64,000 nucleotides of DNA from Acidimicrobium ferrooxidans DSM 10331 (GCF_000023265.1 NC_013124.1:1430001-1494000), one strand, 5' to 3'. Shown: positions 8,282-18,274, numbered from the stretch's first letter. Translations and numbers: made by a program. The notes: generated from the sequence alone by a model not told the origin.

Positions 8282-9918
8282 CGACCGATCGCACCATCGC
8301 GACGACGGGCCCCGAGCCCTTCGTGACGACTGCTCCGGCGCCCGGTGAGCCGCACCGTCGCCTCGGCGAGCGTGGCTCCCTCCACGAGCACGCCAACGGC
8401 GCACCGATCGTTCTCGGCACCCTCTGGCACCTCACCGACCTCCACGTCACCGACCCTTCGAGCCCGATCCGCGCGCCATTCCTCAACCACCTCGGCGAAC
8501 CGAACGGTCCGCTGCGTACGCGCATCGGCCGCGTCGGCACCTATCGACCCCACGAGGCGGCGAGTGCCCACGTCCTCGCCGCGATGGTCCGCCAACTCGG
8601 ATCCATCACCCGTGCGCCCGTGTTCGGTGGTGCCGTCGACCTCGTCGTCGCGAGCGGCGACCTCGCCGACAATGCCCAGGCCAACGAGGTTGCAGCGGCG
8701 AGCGCGCTCCTCAGCGGCCGTGAGGGGACGCTTAGGGCTCCGGGCCTCGCCGATCCCTTCGAAGGGCCGGGCGGGCTCGACGACGATCCGCACTACTGGC
8801 ACCCAGAGGGTGAGCCCTTCGACGAGTGGCGCACGAGGCGCGGCTTTCCGCAGATCGAAGGGTGGTGGTCGGCACTGGCGGCGCCCATCCCGCTCGCCAC
8901 GCACGATCTGCCGGTCCTCTTCGTCGCCGGCAACCACGACCTCCTCCTCCAAGGCACCGTCCCAGCATCGCCCCGCCTTGCCCGAGCCGCGATGGGGGGG
9001 CTCGCACCCACTGGCGTCGCAGCCGACCTCGATCTCGCGCACGCCCTCGCCGACCACGAGCGGACGGCACCGGACCCCTGGCGACTCGTGGTCGGGGCTC
9101 CACACCGTTGCGTCGCTCCGCTCGCCGAGCGCGCACCACTCGCCGCCATCACGAACGACTACCCCTTGCCTCGCAGGATCGACGTCGGCGCGCTCCGTCT
9201 GCTGGTACTCGACACGACCAACCCGTGGGGTGGCTGGCAAGGCTCGCTCGACGCGGCGTCGGTTCGCTGGCTCGTCGACGAACTCGACAGCGCCCACGAA
9301 CGACGGCTCGACGACGAAGGCCGCTGGGTACCCGCAGGAGGCTCCGACGTCGCGGTCGTGCTCGTCACGCATCATCCGATCGAGACTCTGGTCAACACGA
9401 CCGTCCCAGAGGAGGAGCGGCCACGAGTCGGCGGATCGTCCCTCGCTGCGCTGCTGGATCACTACCCGAACGTCATCGCCTGGCTGGCCGGGCACACCCA
9501 CCGACACCGGGTACGGTGGGTGCGATCGAGGCTCGGCCCCTACGGGATGCTCCACGTGACGACGGCGTCACTCATCGACTGGCCCCAGCAAGGCAGGATC
9601 ATCGAGGTGGCCTTCGACCCTCGAGCGCAGCGCCTCGTCGTCGCGACGACGGTCGTCGACCACGCTGGTGCCGTCGGCATACCAGTGTCGACACCGGCTT
9701 CGATCACCGAGATCGCCGGGATCGCCCGCATGCTCGCCGCGAACGACCCCGAGCGCCTCGGAGAGCGCGAACCACCAGGACGCGGTACCCCGAACGACCG
9801 TAACGCCATCTGGACACTCCCGATCCCTCCAGGGCTCGCGCGCCAGCTCGCGCGTCGCGGCGACGGATGGACCGCGTTCGCCCCGGCCACACCGAGCATG
9901 CCGCCAGCGGCTCCCTAA
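8278..9918 (+). CDS. Metallophosphoesterase (PPA1498-like)
   Basis: A 546-residue calcineurin-like phosphoesterase with the full dinuclear metal set: HLTDLHVTD, VASGDLADN, VAGNHDLLL, VLVTHHPIE and AGHTHRHR. There is no signal peptide, so it probably acts in the cytoplasm. It closely resembles the actinobacterial family I recall as TIGR03767 (PPA1498). It is co-translated with the ABC transporter, which suggests hydrolysis of an imported phosphoester or phosphodiester, but no substrate is proven. Its 3' end overlaps the 3' end of the convergent GGDEF/EAL gene by four bases. Confidence 0.85.
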   Translation: MTTDRTIATTGPEPFVTTAPAPGEPHRRLGERGSLHEHANGAPIVLGTLWHLTDLHVTDPSSPIRAPFLNHLGEPNGPLRTRIGRVGTYRPHEAASAHVLAAMVRQLGSITRAPVFGGAVDLVVASGDLADNAQANEVAAASALLSGREGTLRAPGLADPFEGPGGLDDDPHYWHPEGEPFDEWRTRRGFPQIEGWWSALAAPIPLATHDLPVLFVAGNHDLLLQGTVPASPRLARAAMGGLAPTGVAADLDLAHALADHERTAPDPWRLVVGAPHRCVAPLAERAPLAAITNDYPLPRRIDVGALRLLVLDTTNPWGGWQGSLDAASVRWLVDELDSAHERRLDDEGRWVPAGGSDVAVVLVTHHPIETLVNTTVPEEERPRVGGSSLAALLDHYPNVIAWLAGHTHRHRVRWVRSRLGPYGMLHVTTASLIDWPQQGRIIEVAFDPRAQRLVVATTVVDHAGAVGIPVSTPASITEIAGIARMLAANDPERLGEREPPGRGTPNDRNAIWTLPIPPGLARQLARRGDGWTAFAPATPSMPPAAP

Positions 9919-12722
9919 CTGCCGAGATCTGCGAGGCTCGCCCGGAGCGCGCTACGGAGGGTCGCGACGAAGCGCTCGTCGACGGCTCGAGCCTCCTGCC
10001 ACAACCGATCGAGTGTCGCCGGCTCGAGACTCGAGCGCCGTCGCTCGATCGCCACGAGGCGGGTGTGGAGCTCTTCGTGCACCTGGCGGAGGAGCGAGCG
10101 CGCACCCTCGTCACCGATCAGTCGCTTAGCATCGCTAGCCAACCACCGACCCAGGTGGCAGTCGTCGAGGCTCGCGGCCATCCACGTCGCGCCCTCGTCG
10201 TCGCGCTCGTCGACGACGGCGGCCTCGAGGCGACCCATCAGCGCGTGGTGGACGCTGAGCAGCGGACCGAGCCCAGCGCGCTGGAAGAGCGGGTCCTCTG
10301 CTCGCGGGCGGTCGTGCCACCGTGACCCCTCGAGGTCGAGCCATCGGGCAACGGCCTCGGCCGGCATCGGCCTGGCGAGATGGAAGCCCTGGAGACTCAC
10401 CTCGCCGAGGGAGCGTGCCACGCGCTCGAGGTACGCATCCTCGACGCCCTCGATGACGATCCGACGACCGAGGAACAGGGCGGCTTGCACGCTGGAGACG
10501 ACGATGCCGAAGTCCGCCGCGGACGTCAGCATGCCGCGCACGAAGCTCTGGTCGATCTTGACCGTCTGCGCAGGCAGCTCCCGCAGGTACCGGAGCGAGG
10601 CATGGCCGACCCCGAAGTCGTCGATGGCGATGGTGAGTCCGAGTTCGGCGATCGCCTCGAGGACGTCGTCGACTGCACGGGTGTCGCCGAGTGCCGCCGT
10701 CTCGGTGATCTCGAGTTCGACGAGCCTCGTCGGCACCGGACCAAGGCGCTCGAGCGCGCTCGCCACATCGTCGACGAAGCGAGGATCGAGCAGGTGCTGC
10801 GGCGAGATGTTCACCGAGACCCCGAAGGTGAACCCGGACTCGTGCCACGTGGCGAGCTGCGCGAGGGCCTCCTCGAGCACCCACCGACCGACACGACGCG
10901 CCAGCGCCGGATGATCGAGCGCCGCTCCGAAGACCGCCGGCCCGATACGTCCACGGTCGGGGTCGTCGATACGGATGAGCGCCTCCATCGCCTCCACCGC
11001 CCCATCGGCGCTCACGATGGGCTGGTAGTCGAGTGAGACCCGTCCGCGCTCGAGCGCGACGACCACCATGGTGCGGGCCTCGTCGGCACGCCGAGCCGCC
11101 ACCTCCATCGCCGGAACGAACACCGAAGCTCGATCACCACCGTGGGCCTTCGCGTCGTAGAGCGCGAGCTCTGCATGACGCACCAGCCCCTCGACCGTAG
11201 CCCGGTCGGCTGGGAAGCTCGTGATCCCGACGCTCCCGCTCAGCTGGGGCACCCCGAGACGATCCCAGTCGAGGTCACGGATCGCACCGATCCAGCGCTC
11301 CGCCTCCGCCGCGAGCGATGCCCGACCCGATCGCCCCGGCAGCACCAGCGCGAACTCGTCGCCACCCATCCGCACGACGAGGTCACCCTCGCGCGCGACC
11401 CCTGCGAGCGCGTGCGCCACCACTCGCAGGACCCGATCGCCCGTCTCGTGTCCGACGAGGTCGTTCACCTCCTTGAAGCGATCGAGATCGAGCAAGGCGA
11501 CCGCAACCGGGTCCTCGGTGGATCGCGATGACCGACACAGCGTCTCGAGGCGAGGCGTCAGCACGCTGCGGTTCGCGAGTCCGGTGAGCAGATCTCGCTC
11601 GGCGACGTGCAGCAAGTTCAACGCGAGTACACCTGCCTCTTGGAGCGGTTCGAAGTAGTCGAGTCCGACGCGGCGCGCAAAGCCCGACGCCGTGACCACG
11701 ACACCGAGACCGCGGGCCGGACCCGCCGCAAAGGGGACGAGCACCACCTCGCCGAACGGAAGGTTCCGGACGCTGTCCCAGCGCGGTACGAGGCGATCGC
11801 CCACGTCGAGCACGATCGGCTCAGACGACCGGCGCCCCTCGAGCACCGACTCGAGGGGCGCGTCGACGACGGTCGTCGGTAGCTCGCGTCGTAGTGCCGC
11901 AGCGAGCCCCCCTCCCGCGGCAGCCAGCGTCCAGTGCCCGCTCGCCGGATCACGCAGCACATAGGCCACGAGCACGATCTCCCTCGAGCGCTCAGACACG
12001 AGTCGACACAACGTTTCGAGCATCGCACCGACCAGCGAATTCGTCTGGTCGATCGCATTCGCGCTCCCGACACGAGCCGCGGCCTCCACGAGCGCGTCGA
12101 AGACGGCCACACGATCTCGAACCGTCGCCTTGGCCGCGCGCGCGAAGCCCTCGAGCTGGAGCATCAGATCGGCGATGACGATGCGTGCCAACGCGTCGAG
12201 GAGGGGGACGCGATCGGCGATGGGCACCTGGTGTTCGACGAGCGTGCCCCAGTGCTGCCAGTAGACGACGTAGCCGGCGGCCAACCACGCCGGATCGACG
12301 TGCCACGTGAAGTGTCGTCGGCCCAGCTCCTCGGTGCCTCGGCGCCAGGCCTCATCGAAGCGACGATCGAGAAGCTGGGTCGCGTGTTGGGCCTGGAGGT
12401 CGATGAGACGCTGGATGGTCGGCACCGAGAAGCCCGCGAAGACCGCACGGGTCTCGGGATGCGCGAGCACGAGGTCGTAGAAAGCCGCAGCGAGTGCCGG
12501 AGCCTCGGACGCCAACAGATCACGGTAGCGCTCGACGAGCCTCCAATCCTCCTCACCGAGATCGATGAGCTCGGTGAGGGTCGTGCGTCGTCGGGTGTCG
12601 GCGATGAACCGCCTCCGCGGGATCCGACGGTCGCCGAGACCGCCGACCACCCAGGCACCGTACGAACGTCGCTCTGGCATGTACCACACCTGCCCGCGCC
12701 GAAATCCCCACAGCGCACTCAC
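9915..12722 (-). CDS. Globin-coupled GAF-GGDEF-EAL-CZB c-di-GMP protein
   Basis: A 935-residue multidomain signalling protein. Order: protoglobin-like haem sensor (about 47-200, probable proximal His137 in GRRHFTWHVDPAW), GAF-like (205-365), GGDEF (375-540), EAL (550-795), and a C-terminal CZB zinc-binding domain (820-890). GGDEF 453-457 is intact, with an RxxD inhibitory site at 444-447. The EAL catalytic set is present: E580, N638, E671/E674, D701-D702, K722, E758, Q778. CZB ligands appear as H825/H826, C855 in DCHLGRW, H882 and H886. It should both make and degrade c-di-GMP under oxygen/NO and zinc control. The start is uncertain: 12722 or an ATG 14 codons later (12680). Confidence 0.88.
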   Translation of the reverse strand: MSALWGFRRGQVWYMPERRSYGAWVVGGLGDRRIPRRRFIADTRRRTTLTELIDLGEEDWRLVERYRDLLASEAPALAAAFYDLVLAHPETRAVFAGFSVPTIQRLIDLQAQHATQLLDRRFDEAWRRGTEELGRRHFTWHVDPAWLAAGYVVYWQHWGTLVEHQVPIADRVPLLDALARIVIADLMLQLEGFARAAKATVRDRVAVFDALVEAAARVGSANAIDQTNSLVGAMLETLCRLVSERSREIVLVAYVLRDPASGHWTLAAAGGGLAAALRRELPTTVVDAPLESVLEGRRSSEPIVLDVGDRLVPRWDSVRNLPFGEVVLVPFAAGPARGLGVVVTASGFARRVGLDYFEPLQEAGVLALNLLHVAERDLLTGLANRSVLTPRLETLCRSSRSTEDPVAVALLDLDRFKEVNDLVGHETGDRVLRVVAHALAGVAREGDLVVRMGGDEFALVLPGRSGRASLAAEAERWIGAIRDLDWDRLGVPQLSGSVGITSFPADRATVEGLVRHAELALYDAKAHGGDRASVFVPAMEVAARRADEARTMVVVALERGRVSLDYQPIVSADGAVEAMEALIRIDDPDRGRIGPAVFGAALDHPALARRVGRWVLEEALAQLATWHESGFTFGVSVNISPQHLLDPRFVDDVASALERLGPVPTRLVELEITETAALGDTRAVDDVLEAIAELGLTIAIDDFGVGHASLRYLRELPAQTVKIDQSFVRGMLTSAADFGIVVSSVQAALFLGRRIVIEGVEDAYLERVARSLGEVSLQGFHLARPMPAEAVARWLDLEGSRWHDRPRAEDPLFQRAGLGPLLSVHHALMGRLEAAVVDERDDEGATWMAASLDDCHLGRWLASDAKRLIGDEGARSLLRQVHEELHTRLVAIERRRSSLEPATLDRLWQEARAVDERFVATLRSALRASLADLGS

Positions 12723-13020
12723 GTGCTGGGGGCATCGACCACCTCGCGGTCACCCGTACCGTTGGCACGCCCCGCGCCGCACGCGGACGCCACGCACACC
12801 TCGTGCTGGAGCCTACCATGAACGTCGACGAAGGCTCGGAGACACCACCGCGCCCAGCGGGAGCTGCACAATCCTCGGACGAGCCTCGTCGCAGGCCATG
12901 GCCGCAACCGACGGACCCGCCCCAGCACAACCACGACGGACGAGAGGACGGGCTCAGCCCGGAACCCGCAGAACCGACCTTCGGTCGCACGCCGACGACG
13001 TGGCATCACGTCGCCCACCG
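12723..13020. other. Non-coding gap with no recognised element
   Basis: Between the c-di-GMP gene and tRNA-Lys. An open frame from 12818 runs into the tRNA and is proline/arginine-rich without family features, so I do not call it. No clear promoter or terminator is visible. Confidence 0.5.
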
Positions 13021-13093
13021 TGGGCCGCCGGGGTCTCGAACCCCGCACCTTGGGATTAAAAGTCCCCTGCTCTACCGGATGAGCTAGCGGCCC
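13021..13093 (-). tRNA. tRNA-Lys (anticodon TTT)
   Basis: A 73-nt cloverleaf read on the minus strand. The acceptor GGGCCGC pairs with GCGGCCC, the D-arm is GCTC/GAGC, the anticodon loop is CTTTTAA, and the T-arm CGGGG-TTCGAGA-CCCCG is perfect. The top pair of the anticodon stem is a G-A mismatch. CCA is not encoded. Confidence 0.95.
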
Positions 13094-13265
13094 ATGGCCA
13101 TCAGCCTACCTGCGCAGTTGCCGTGCGCCAGGAACCACGAGCACCGCGAGCGCGACTCGAGCCCTCCGCCACCGGGCCGACACGCATCGCCGAGATCTCG
13201 AAGGGCCGTCGCGTTCTCGACGTGCGAGCTAGAATCCCGTCGGCTCGGACAGAAGGAACGACACC

Positions 13266-13865
13266 ATGGGCACGACGAGAGGACGCACGACGACCGTGCG
13301 GCCGAGAGGTACCACGATGCGGATCGCCGCTCTGGCGGCGACCGCCGCGGCGATGCTCGCTGGCTGTGGTGCCACGACGGCCACGTCCACGACGTCGACG
13401 GCCGCATCCTCGAGCCCCAAGCCGCAGCCCATCGCGGCGACGCACCTCCCCGACCCCTGTTCGCTGGTGACGACCAGCGAAGCGAGTGCGGCTCTCCAGG
13501 TGCCCCTTCGCCAGACACAGGACGAATCCACGGCGGGATACCGCAGCTGCGACTGGGTCAACACGACGAGCAGCCTGAGCGCGGGTCGCGGCTCGACGAT
13601 GAACCTCTACTTCTATCCGGGCCCGACGATCTCGCAGGCCAGCGACTACCGCGCCCTGGAGGCGCAAGGGCACTTCGCCCCTACCGAGATCGACGGCTAT
13701 CCGGCCATCGTGGCGGGCGCCGAGTACGAGGTCGACCTCGGCAGCGTGCTCGTCACCGGTGTCGCGTTCTCGACGGTGTCGCCGCAGGCATCGAGCGGCG
13801 CCGAACGCACCACCATCGCGACGGCGATCCGACGCCTCTGCACACTCGTCCGCTGCGTGGCCTGA
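13266..13865 (+). CDS. Small secreted lipoprotein, DUF3558-like
   Basis: 199 residues with an N-terminal hydrophobic stretch and lipobox (AAMLAGC), a Ser/Thr-rich linker, then DPCSLVTTSEASAALQ. The last stretch resembles the start of DUF3558-type actinobacterial lipoproteins, which carry a conserved early cysteine. Two starts are possible: ATG 13266 (after AAGGAA) or ATG 13317 (after GAGAGG), which gives a more compact signal peptide. Function is unknown. The IS1182 copy is inserted six bases after its stop codon. Confidence 0.65.
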   Translation: MGTTRGRTTTVRPRGTTMRIAALAATAAAMLAGCGATTATSTTSTAASSSPKPQPIAATHLPDPCSLVTTSEASAALQVPLRQTQDESTAGYRSCDWVNTTSSLSAGRGSTMNLYFYPGPTISQASDYRALEAQGHFAPTEIDGYPAIVAGAEYEVDLGSVLVTGVAFSTVSPQASSGAERTTIATAIRRLCTLVRCVA

Positions 13866-13871
13866 GCGCGT

Positions 13872-15650
13872 CTAGGAGCCCTCTGAACAAGCCCCTCCCT
13901 GGTGGTGGCTGAGCACGCCCACCCAGCCCGGGAACGAGCCCAGCTGACCCGTTCCCATCTCGCTCCTCACCCTCTCCTCCTCGCCCCTCCTGTGGGGCGA
14001 GGAGGAGAGGACCCGAGCGCCTCTCAGGTGGCAAGCACCCAGCCACCACCCACCCGGGTGAGCCCCAGGCGAAGGAGCACCTTCAGGTTCCAGGTGGCAC
14101 AGAGCAGCTCGAAGTGGAGTCGGTTGCGCACGAGCCCCAGGTAGCGCAGCCTCGCGCCGGAGAGCTTGCGTTTGAGCTGTGCGTGGATCCGCTCGACGTT
14201 CGGTCGGGTGCGCTGATAGTCGAGACGAACGGCAGGGTCCCCAAAGTGCGCCCGCTGGCTGATTGCGTGCCAGGTGGCAGGGGTGAAGGTGAGGACCCGT
14301 CCTCGCTTCGAGCGCGTGCAGCGATCCCGGAGCGGACAGCCGGTGCAGTGCTTGACAAAGGAAGCACGACCCTTGGCGGAGATGGGTACTCGGTGTCCTT
14401 GGGGACAGCTGACCCATCCCTCCTCGACGACGAAGTCATCGATGGTAAAGCCACCAGGGACCGCCATGGCAAGGGGCCGAGGCTTGATCACCTCGTCGTG
14501 GCCACGAGCGGCGAGCTCGTTGGAGACCTCGCTCGTGGCATAGGCGCTGTCGCCATAGACCGTGCGCGGGCCGTCCTCGTCACGAAGGAGCTCGCTCGCC
14601 ACTGCTGCGTCCGGCACGGTGCCCTTCGTGATGGTCGCAGCGGTGACGATGCCACTGTCTGGCTCGACGGCCACGTGGCCCTTGTAGCCATCGATGGCAC
14701 GGGCACGGGACTTGTGGACGTGGCGAGCGTCAGGGTCCACGGTGGAGATGACCCTGTCTGTGGCTACCCGCCTCGCGATGCGCCAGCGACCTTCCTTGGC
14801 ATCGACACACTCCACGTCTTGGCCCGCCACGAGCCCAAGGAGACCAAGGGCTTCGGTCTGTGGCTCGGTGAGGGATGCGAGCTTATCTGCATGGGCGAGG
14901 TGGGCAGTGGCATCGGCGACGAGGGCACTCACCGTGCGCACCACTGCCTCTTCGTCCCGATAGTCGATGGCAGGCTTTGCGCGGGTGTAGTCGATCGCTG
15001 GTGACAGAGGAATGTCGCGTAGTTCGGGGATCAGCCTGCGTACCCGGTTGATCTGGGCGACAAGTTGGGTCATGGTGTCTTGGGTGGCAACCGCATCGGC
15101 GAGCACGGTGGAGTCGACGACGCGCTTCGTCTTGCCCTTGAGCACCCCCGTGGCACCGATCACCTCGGCCACGAGCTCGCCGATGAGTCTTGGGGTCTCG
15201 GAGGTGGCGATGCGCCTGCGCCAGTAGGTGAGCACCGTGGGGTGAAAGCCTGGGTCCTCGAGATCAAGACCAAGGGCGTACTTCCAGCGGAGGTTGTAGC
15301 GGACCTGCTCTGTCGCCTCGGTGTCCGAGAGCCCCTCGAGCACCTGGAGCACCATGACCGCGAGCACCCTCGAGGCGGGGATGGAGGGTCTGCCGGTCGT
15401 GGAGGGGTAGAGATGGCGGAAGCGCTCGTCGGGGAAGAGCTCTCTGCGGTGCTCGGCGAGGAAGGCGTAGATGGACCCTGGCTCGATGAGCGAGGAGCAG
15501 AAGGCCTCCGTCGCGGTGAGGTGTGCCTGGTCTGATTCGGTGCCCAGCATGCAAAAAGTCTAGCTGAGCTGGGCAAATGGCGCTTGACAGGCGGAGGGAA
15601 GCGCTTCCCGTAGCCGCCCTACGTGGAGGAGTTGTTCAGGGGACTCCTAG
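13872..15650 (-). mobile_element. IS1182-family insertion sequence, copy A
   Basis: Bounded by CTAG at both ends. The imperfect terminal inverted repeats (13872-13890 against 15632-15650) match at 17 of 19 positions. CTAG is probably the target-site duplication, because the same four bases flank copy B. It carries one intact transposase gene on the minus strand. The two copies differ at only a few bases. Confidence 0.88.
14024..15550 (-). CDS. IS1182-family transposase (copy A)
   Basis: A 508-residue DDE transposase. The N-terminal DUF772-like region (FLAEHRRELFPDERF) is followed by the catalytic core (VVDSTVLADAV for the first Asp, YGDSAYATSEV for the second, and the DYQRTRPNVERIHAQLKRK region holding the Glu). 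A cysteine cluster (SCPQGH, HCTGCPLRDRC) sits just before the C-terminal part, as usual in this family. It is full length and shows no internal stop, so it may be active. Compared with copy B it has Asp instead of Glu in the AHA-D/E-KLASL stretch. Confidence 0.93.
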   Translation of the reverse strand: MLGTESDQAHLTATEAFCSSLIEPGSIYAFLAEHRRELFPDERFRHLYPSTTGRPSIPASRVLAVMVLQVLEGLSDTEATEQVRYNLRWKYALGLDLEDPGFHPTVLTYWRRRIATSETPRLIGELVAEVIGATGVLKGKTKRVVDSTVLADAVATQDTMTQLVAQINRVRRLIPELRDIPLSPAIDYTRAKPAIDYRDEEAVVRTVSALVADATAHLAHADKLASLTEPQTEALGLLGLVAGQDVECVDAKEGRWRIARRVATDRVISTVDPDARHVHKSRARAIDGYKGHVAVEPDSGIVTAATITKGTVPDAAVASELLRDEDGPRTVYGDSAYATSEVSNELAARGHDEVIKPRPLAMAVPGGFTIDDFVVEEGWVSCPQGHRVPISAKGRASFVKHCTGCPLRDRCTRSKRGRVLTFTPATWHAISQRAHFGDPAVRLDYQRTRPNVERIHAQLKRKLSGARLRYLGLVRNRLHFELLCATWNLKVLLRLGLTRVGGGWVLAT

Positions 15651-16270
15651 CAGTCGCACTGTCGATGTGTTGATCTGCTTGTCGTCAACCTCGAGCGTCC
15701 GGCCTTCGACAGCGAGCCCTAAGGGCGTTGGCTTCAGGCCGTAGCTCGACTTCACCGACGCGAGCGCTAGAACGTCGCCGTGGGAGCCGAGAAGAAGCAC
15801 GGATCGGGCGGCGGCGGGGAAGGCCCTGGAGCCGAGCAGACGGTCCAGCGGTGCGGCCCCACTCGCCTTGGTCAAGTGACCGATCCCGACGATGGTTGCC
15901 CCGGCGTCACAGGCGATGCTACGCAACCGGCCGAGCACCGCCCGAACGTCCGCGTCACGGTGCGTGTCAACCCTCCCACCGAGCGCACCCGACAGCGGCT
16001 CGACGATGACCAAGCGAGCATGATTGTCGAGCACTGTCCGCCGCAGCCTCTCGAAATCGGCAGGGAAACTGACGGGGACTGTCGTGAAGCCGAGCATGCG
16101 CGGATCGCCGCCCGCCGCCAGGTACCGGGGCCCCAGCACACTCGTCGCGTTATCTTCGCTGGAAGCGTCGAGCGTGACGGCGGGCTGGCCGAACAGGGCA
16201 CCCGGCAGTTCCCCGCGACACAGCCGGGCCGCCAGCTGCAGCAGAGCCTGTTGCATGAACCTCCGCGGCG
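15651..16270 (-). pseudogene. AAA_25/RepA-like ATPase, central fragment
   Basis: Resembles RepA-type hexameric ATPases of plasmids and integrative elements. Visible parts are LLQLAARLCRGELPG, the SSEDNATSVLGPRYLAAGGDP region, the Walker B-like stretch ARLVIVEPLSG, VGIGHLTKASG and GSRAFPAAARSVLLLG. The N-terminal Walker A (G-x-G-K-S) is missing: the coding similarity stops at about 16260, where a degenerate transposase begins. The other end stops at IS1182 copy A. Its continuation is at 30181-30809, and joining the two across one CTAG gives ...VRLLGPVDVDPVDLLPK in one frame. Confidence 0.8.
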
Positions 16271-16324
16271 ATCTGCAAACTCCCTGGTAGCACGCGTGTG
16301 AGATCCACCATCTCAACAGGCTCG

Positions 16325-17740
16325 ATGGCGAGGATTGGGCCCGTGGCCTACAACCTGCTCACCTCAGAGCGCCACCAGCTTTACCTGTTGCCGGCGTCGA
16401 TGGCGGACTGGCTGCCTGAGGACCATTTGGCGTGGTTCGTGCTGGACGCTTTGGAGGAGATGGACCTTTTCGCCTTCTACGCCGATTACCGAGCCGATGG
16501 CTGGGGCGGCGCAGCGCACGATACGGCCACGATGGAGACGCTGTTGCTCTACGCCTACTGCGTCGGGGTCCGCTCGTCGCGCCAGGTCGAGCGTGCGTGC
16601 CACGTCGACGTCGCCTTCCGGGTGATCTGCGCCGGGCTACTCCTCGACCACACGACGATCGCCCGGTTCTGCCATCGTCACGAAGAGGCCTTGGAGACGA
16701 TCTTCACCGCCTCGCTTCGTCTGTGTGCGAAGGCAGGGATGGCCTGGGTCGGCCTCGTGGCGCTCGATCGGACGACGATGGCCGCTCTCGCATCCCTGCA
16801 GCGCAACGTGATCAAGGACACGATCGACGAGGCCGTCGAGAAGATGTTCGCCGAGGCGAAGGACATCGACGAAGCCGAAGACGCCACTTTTGGCGAGGCC
16901 CGCGGCGACGAGCCCCCTGCCGTTCTTCGTGGACGCCGGGACCGGCGCTGACGCTTCAAGGCGGCCAAGGAGGTCCTCGACAAAGAACTGGCAGCCGAGC
17001 GCACGGCCCACGAGGCCCATCTGGCCAAGCGGGTGGACGAGGAGGAACGACGGGGCAAGAAGCTGCGGGGCCGAAAGCCCAAGACGCCGAAGGACAAGGC
17101 CGGCGCGAAGGAGGAGAAGGTCAACACGACCGACCCGCAGTCCAAGGTCATGTCGACGAAGAACGGCTTCCTCCAGGGCTTCAACGCGTAGGCGGTCGCC
17201 AACAAAGACCAGGTCATCCTCGCAGCCTCGGTCACCGACGAGCAGAACGACAAGGCCCCACTCCACCCGATGATCGAGGCGATCAGCGAGTCGCTCGACA
17301 AGGCAGGGATCGATGAGCGGCCCGGAAAGCTCCTCGCGGATGCCAGCTACGCGTCGGAGGAGAACTTCGCCGCCCTTGGGCCAGACGACCCCGACAGCTA
17401 CGTGGCCGTTCGCAACATGAGGAAGAACCCAACCCGGCGCACCGGCCGGCGCGGACCGCTCAGGAGGAACGCGACCTTCCTCGACAAGATGGACCCCAAG
17501 GTGTCGAACAACTCGGGGCGGGACCTCTACAAGCGACGCCAGGCGATCATCGAGCCGATCTTCGGCCAGATCAAAGACGTCCGCAAGATTCGCTCGTTCA
17601 TGCGGAAGGGCAAGTCCGCAGCGGACTCGGAGTAAAAGCTCATCTGCGGCACCCACAACCTCTTGAAGCTCTCCCGGCGCGCCCTTGCCACGCCGGGCAC
17701 CGTGCCATTCAGCCGGCTGGCGATGACGACAGCCAGATGA
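16325..17740 (+). pseudogene. Degenerate IS1182-family transposase of a second type
   Basis: One reading frame runs from ATG 16325 to the stop at 17738-17740 but is broken by three in-frame stops: TGA 16949-16951, TAG 17189-17191 and TAA 17633-17635. There is no frameshift. The N-terminal part (LPEDHLAWFVLDALEEMDL, LLLYAYCVGVRSSRQVER) and C-terminal part (YKRRQAIIEPIFGQIKD) are typical. The normally conserved DGTKM-type core motif reads DRTTM, so the catalytic centre also looks damaged. It sits where the 5' part of the ATPase gene should be. I could not define its terminal repeats. Confidence 0.75.
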
Positions 17741-17911
17741 AGGCCAAGTAGCAAGAGCTCAGCGGCCCTCCGTGGCCATCATTCCCGCGTTCACCAACGA
17801 TCAGCCGTCCCTGCCGTCGCCCTGGTGGAACCTGCCGAGGCGGAGCCCGCCGAGAGGAGCAGAGTTCACGCAACAGCCTCATCTGCCCCCAATAGGCCGT
17901 TTCAGAACCCT

Positions 17912-18160
17912 ATGATGCGTGTCATGCCTTCCAACACCATCACAAGACGCCGTGCGGGGGCGAGCCCCGGCGGTTTGCGCCGTCTCGTCTCCCTCCAACA
18001 GCGTGTTACCGGCAGCCGCCAGGCTGCCGCGGTCCGCAACCAGCTGGTCGCCGAGCTTCACGCCCAAGGGGTGCCCACACGGGTGCTCGCCGAACAGTTA
18101 GGGATGAGCGTGCCGGGCGTGCAGCGCATCATCCACCTCCACACCCGCGCCGGCGGCTAA
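17912..18160 (+). CDS. Small helix-turn-helix protein
   Basis: About 80 residues. A basic N-terminus is followed by RNQLVAELHAQGVPTRVLAE and QLGMSVPGVQRIIH, a helix-turn-helix pattern like that of small plasmid- or phage-borne regulators. ATG codons at 17912, 17915 and 17924 are all possible starts. It ends 69 bp before a strong hairpin and is convergent with the small membrane-protein gene. The DNA target is unknown. Confidence 0.55.
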   Translation: MMRVMPSNTITRRRAGASPGGLRRLVSLQQRVTGSRQAAAVRNQLVAELHAQGVPTRVLAEQLGMSVPGVQRIIHLHTRAGG

Positions 18161-18229
18161 CCTGCAGCGTCGGTGAGCGAAAGGTTACCGCCTGCCCCCC
18201 CGCATGGGGGGAACCTCCCTGACCAAGCA

Positions 18230-18258
18230 GCCCCCCGCCGTAATGGCGGGGGGCCTTT
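18230..18258. terminator. Terminator hairpin between convergent small genes
   Basis: A perfect 10-bp stem GCCCCCCGCC / GGCGGGGGGC with a GTAAT loop, followed by CTTTCC on the plus strand. It lies between the plus-strand HTH gene and the minus-strand membrane-protein gene, and could serve either. A weaker CCCCCC/GGGGGG hairpin lies just upstream (18194-18211). Confidence 0.65.
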
Positions 18259-18274
18259 CCGCGTCAACAGCAGC

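Noticed and set aside
12818-13087. A small plus-strand protein gene next to tRNA-Lys
   Set aside because: The frame runs through the tRNA gene, has low-complexity composition and resembles no family.
17761-17911. The missing 5' part of the ATPase gene (with Walker A) beyond the degenerate transposase
   Set aside because: The minus strand here shows no G-x-G-K-S/T motif or continuation of the ATPase frame, so that part seems deleted rather than displaced to this place.
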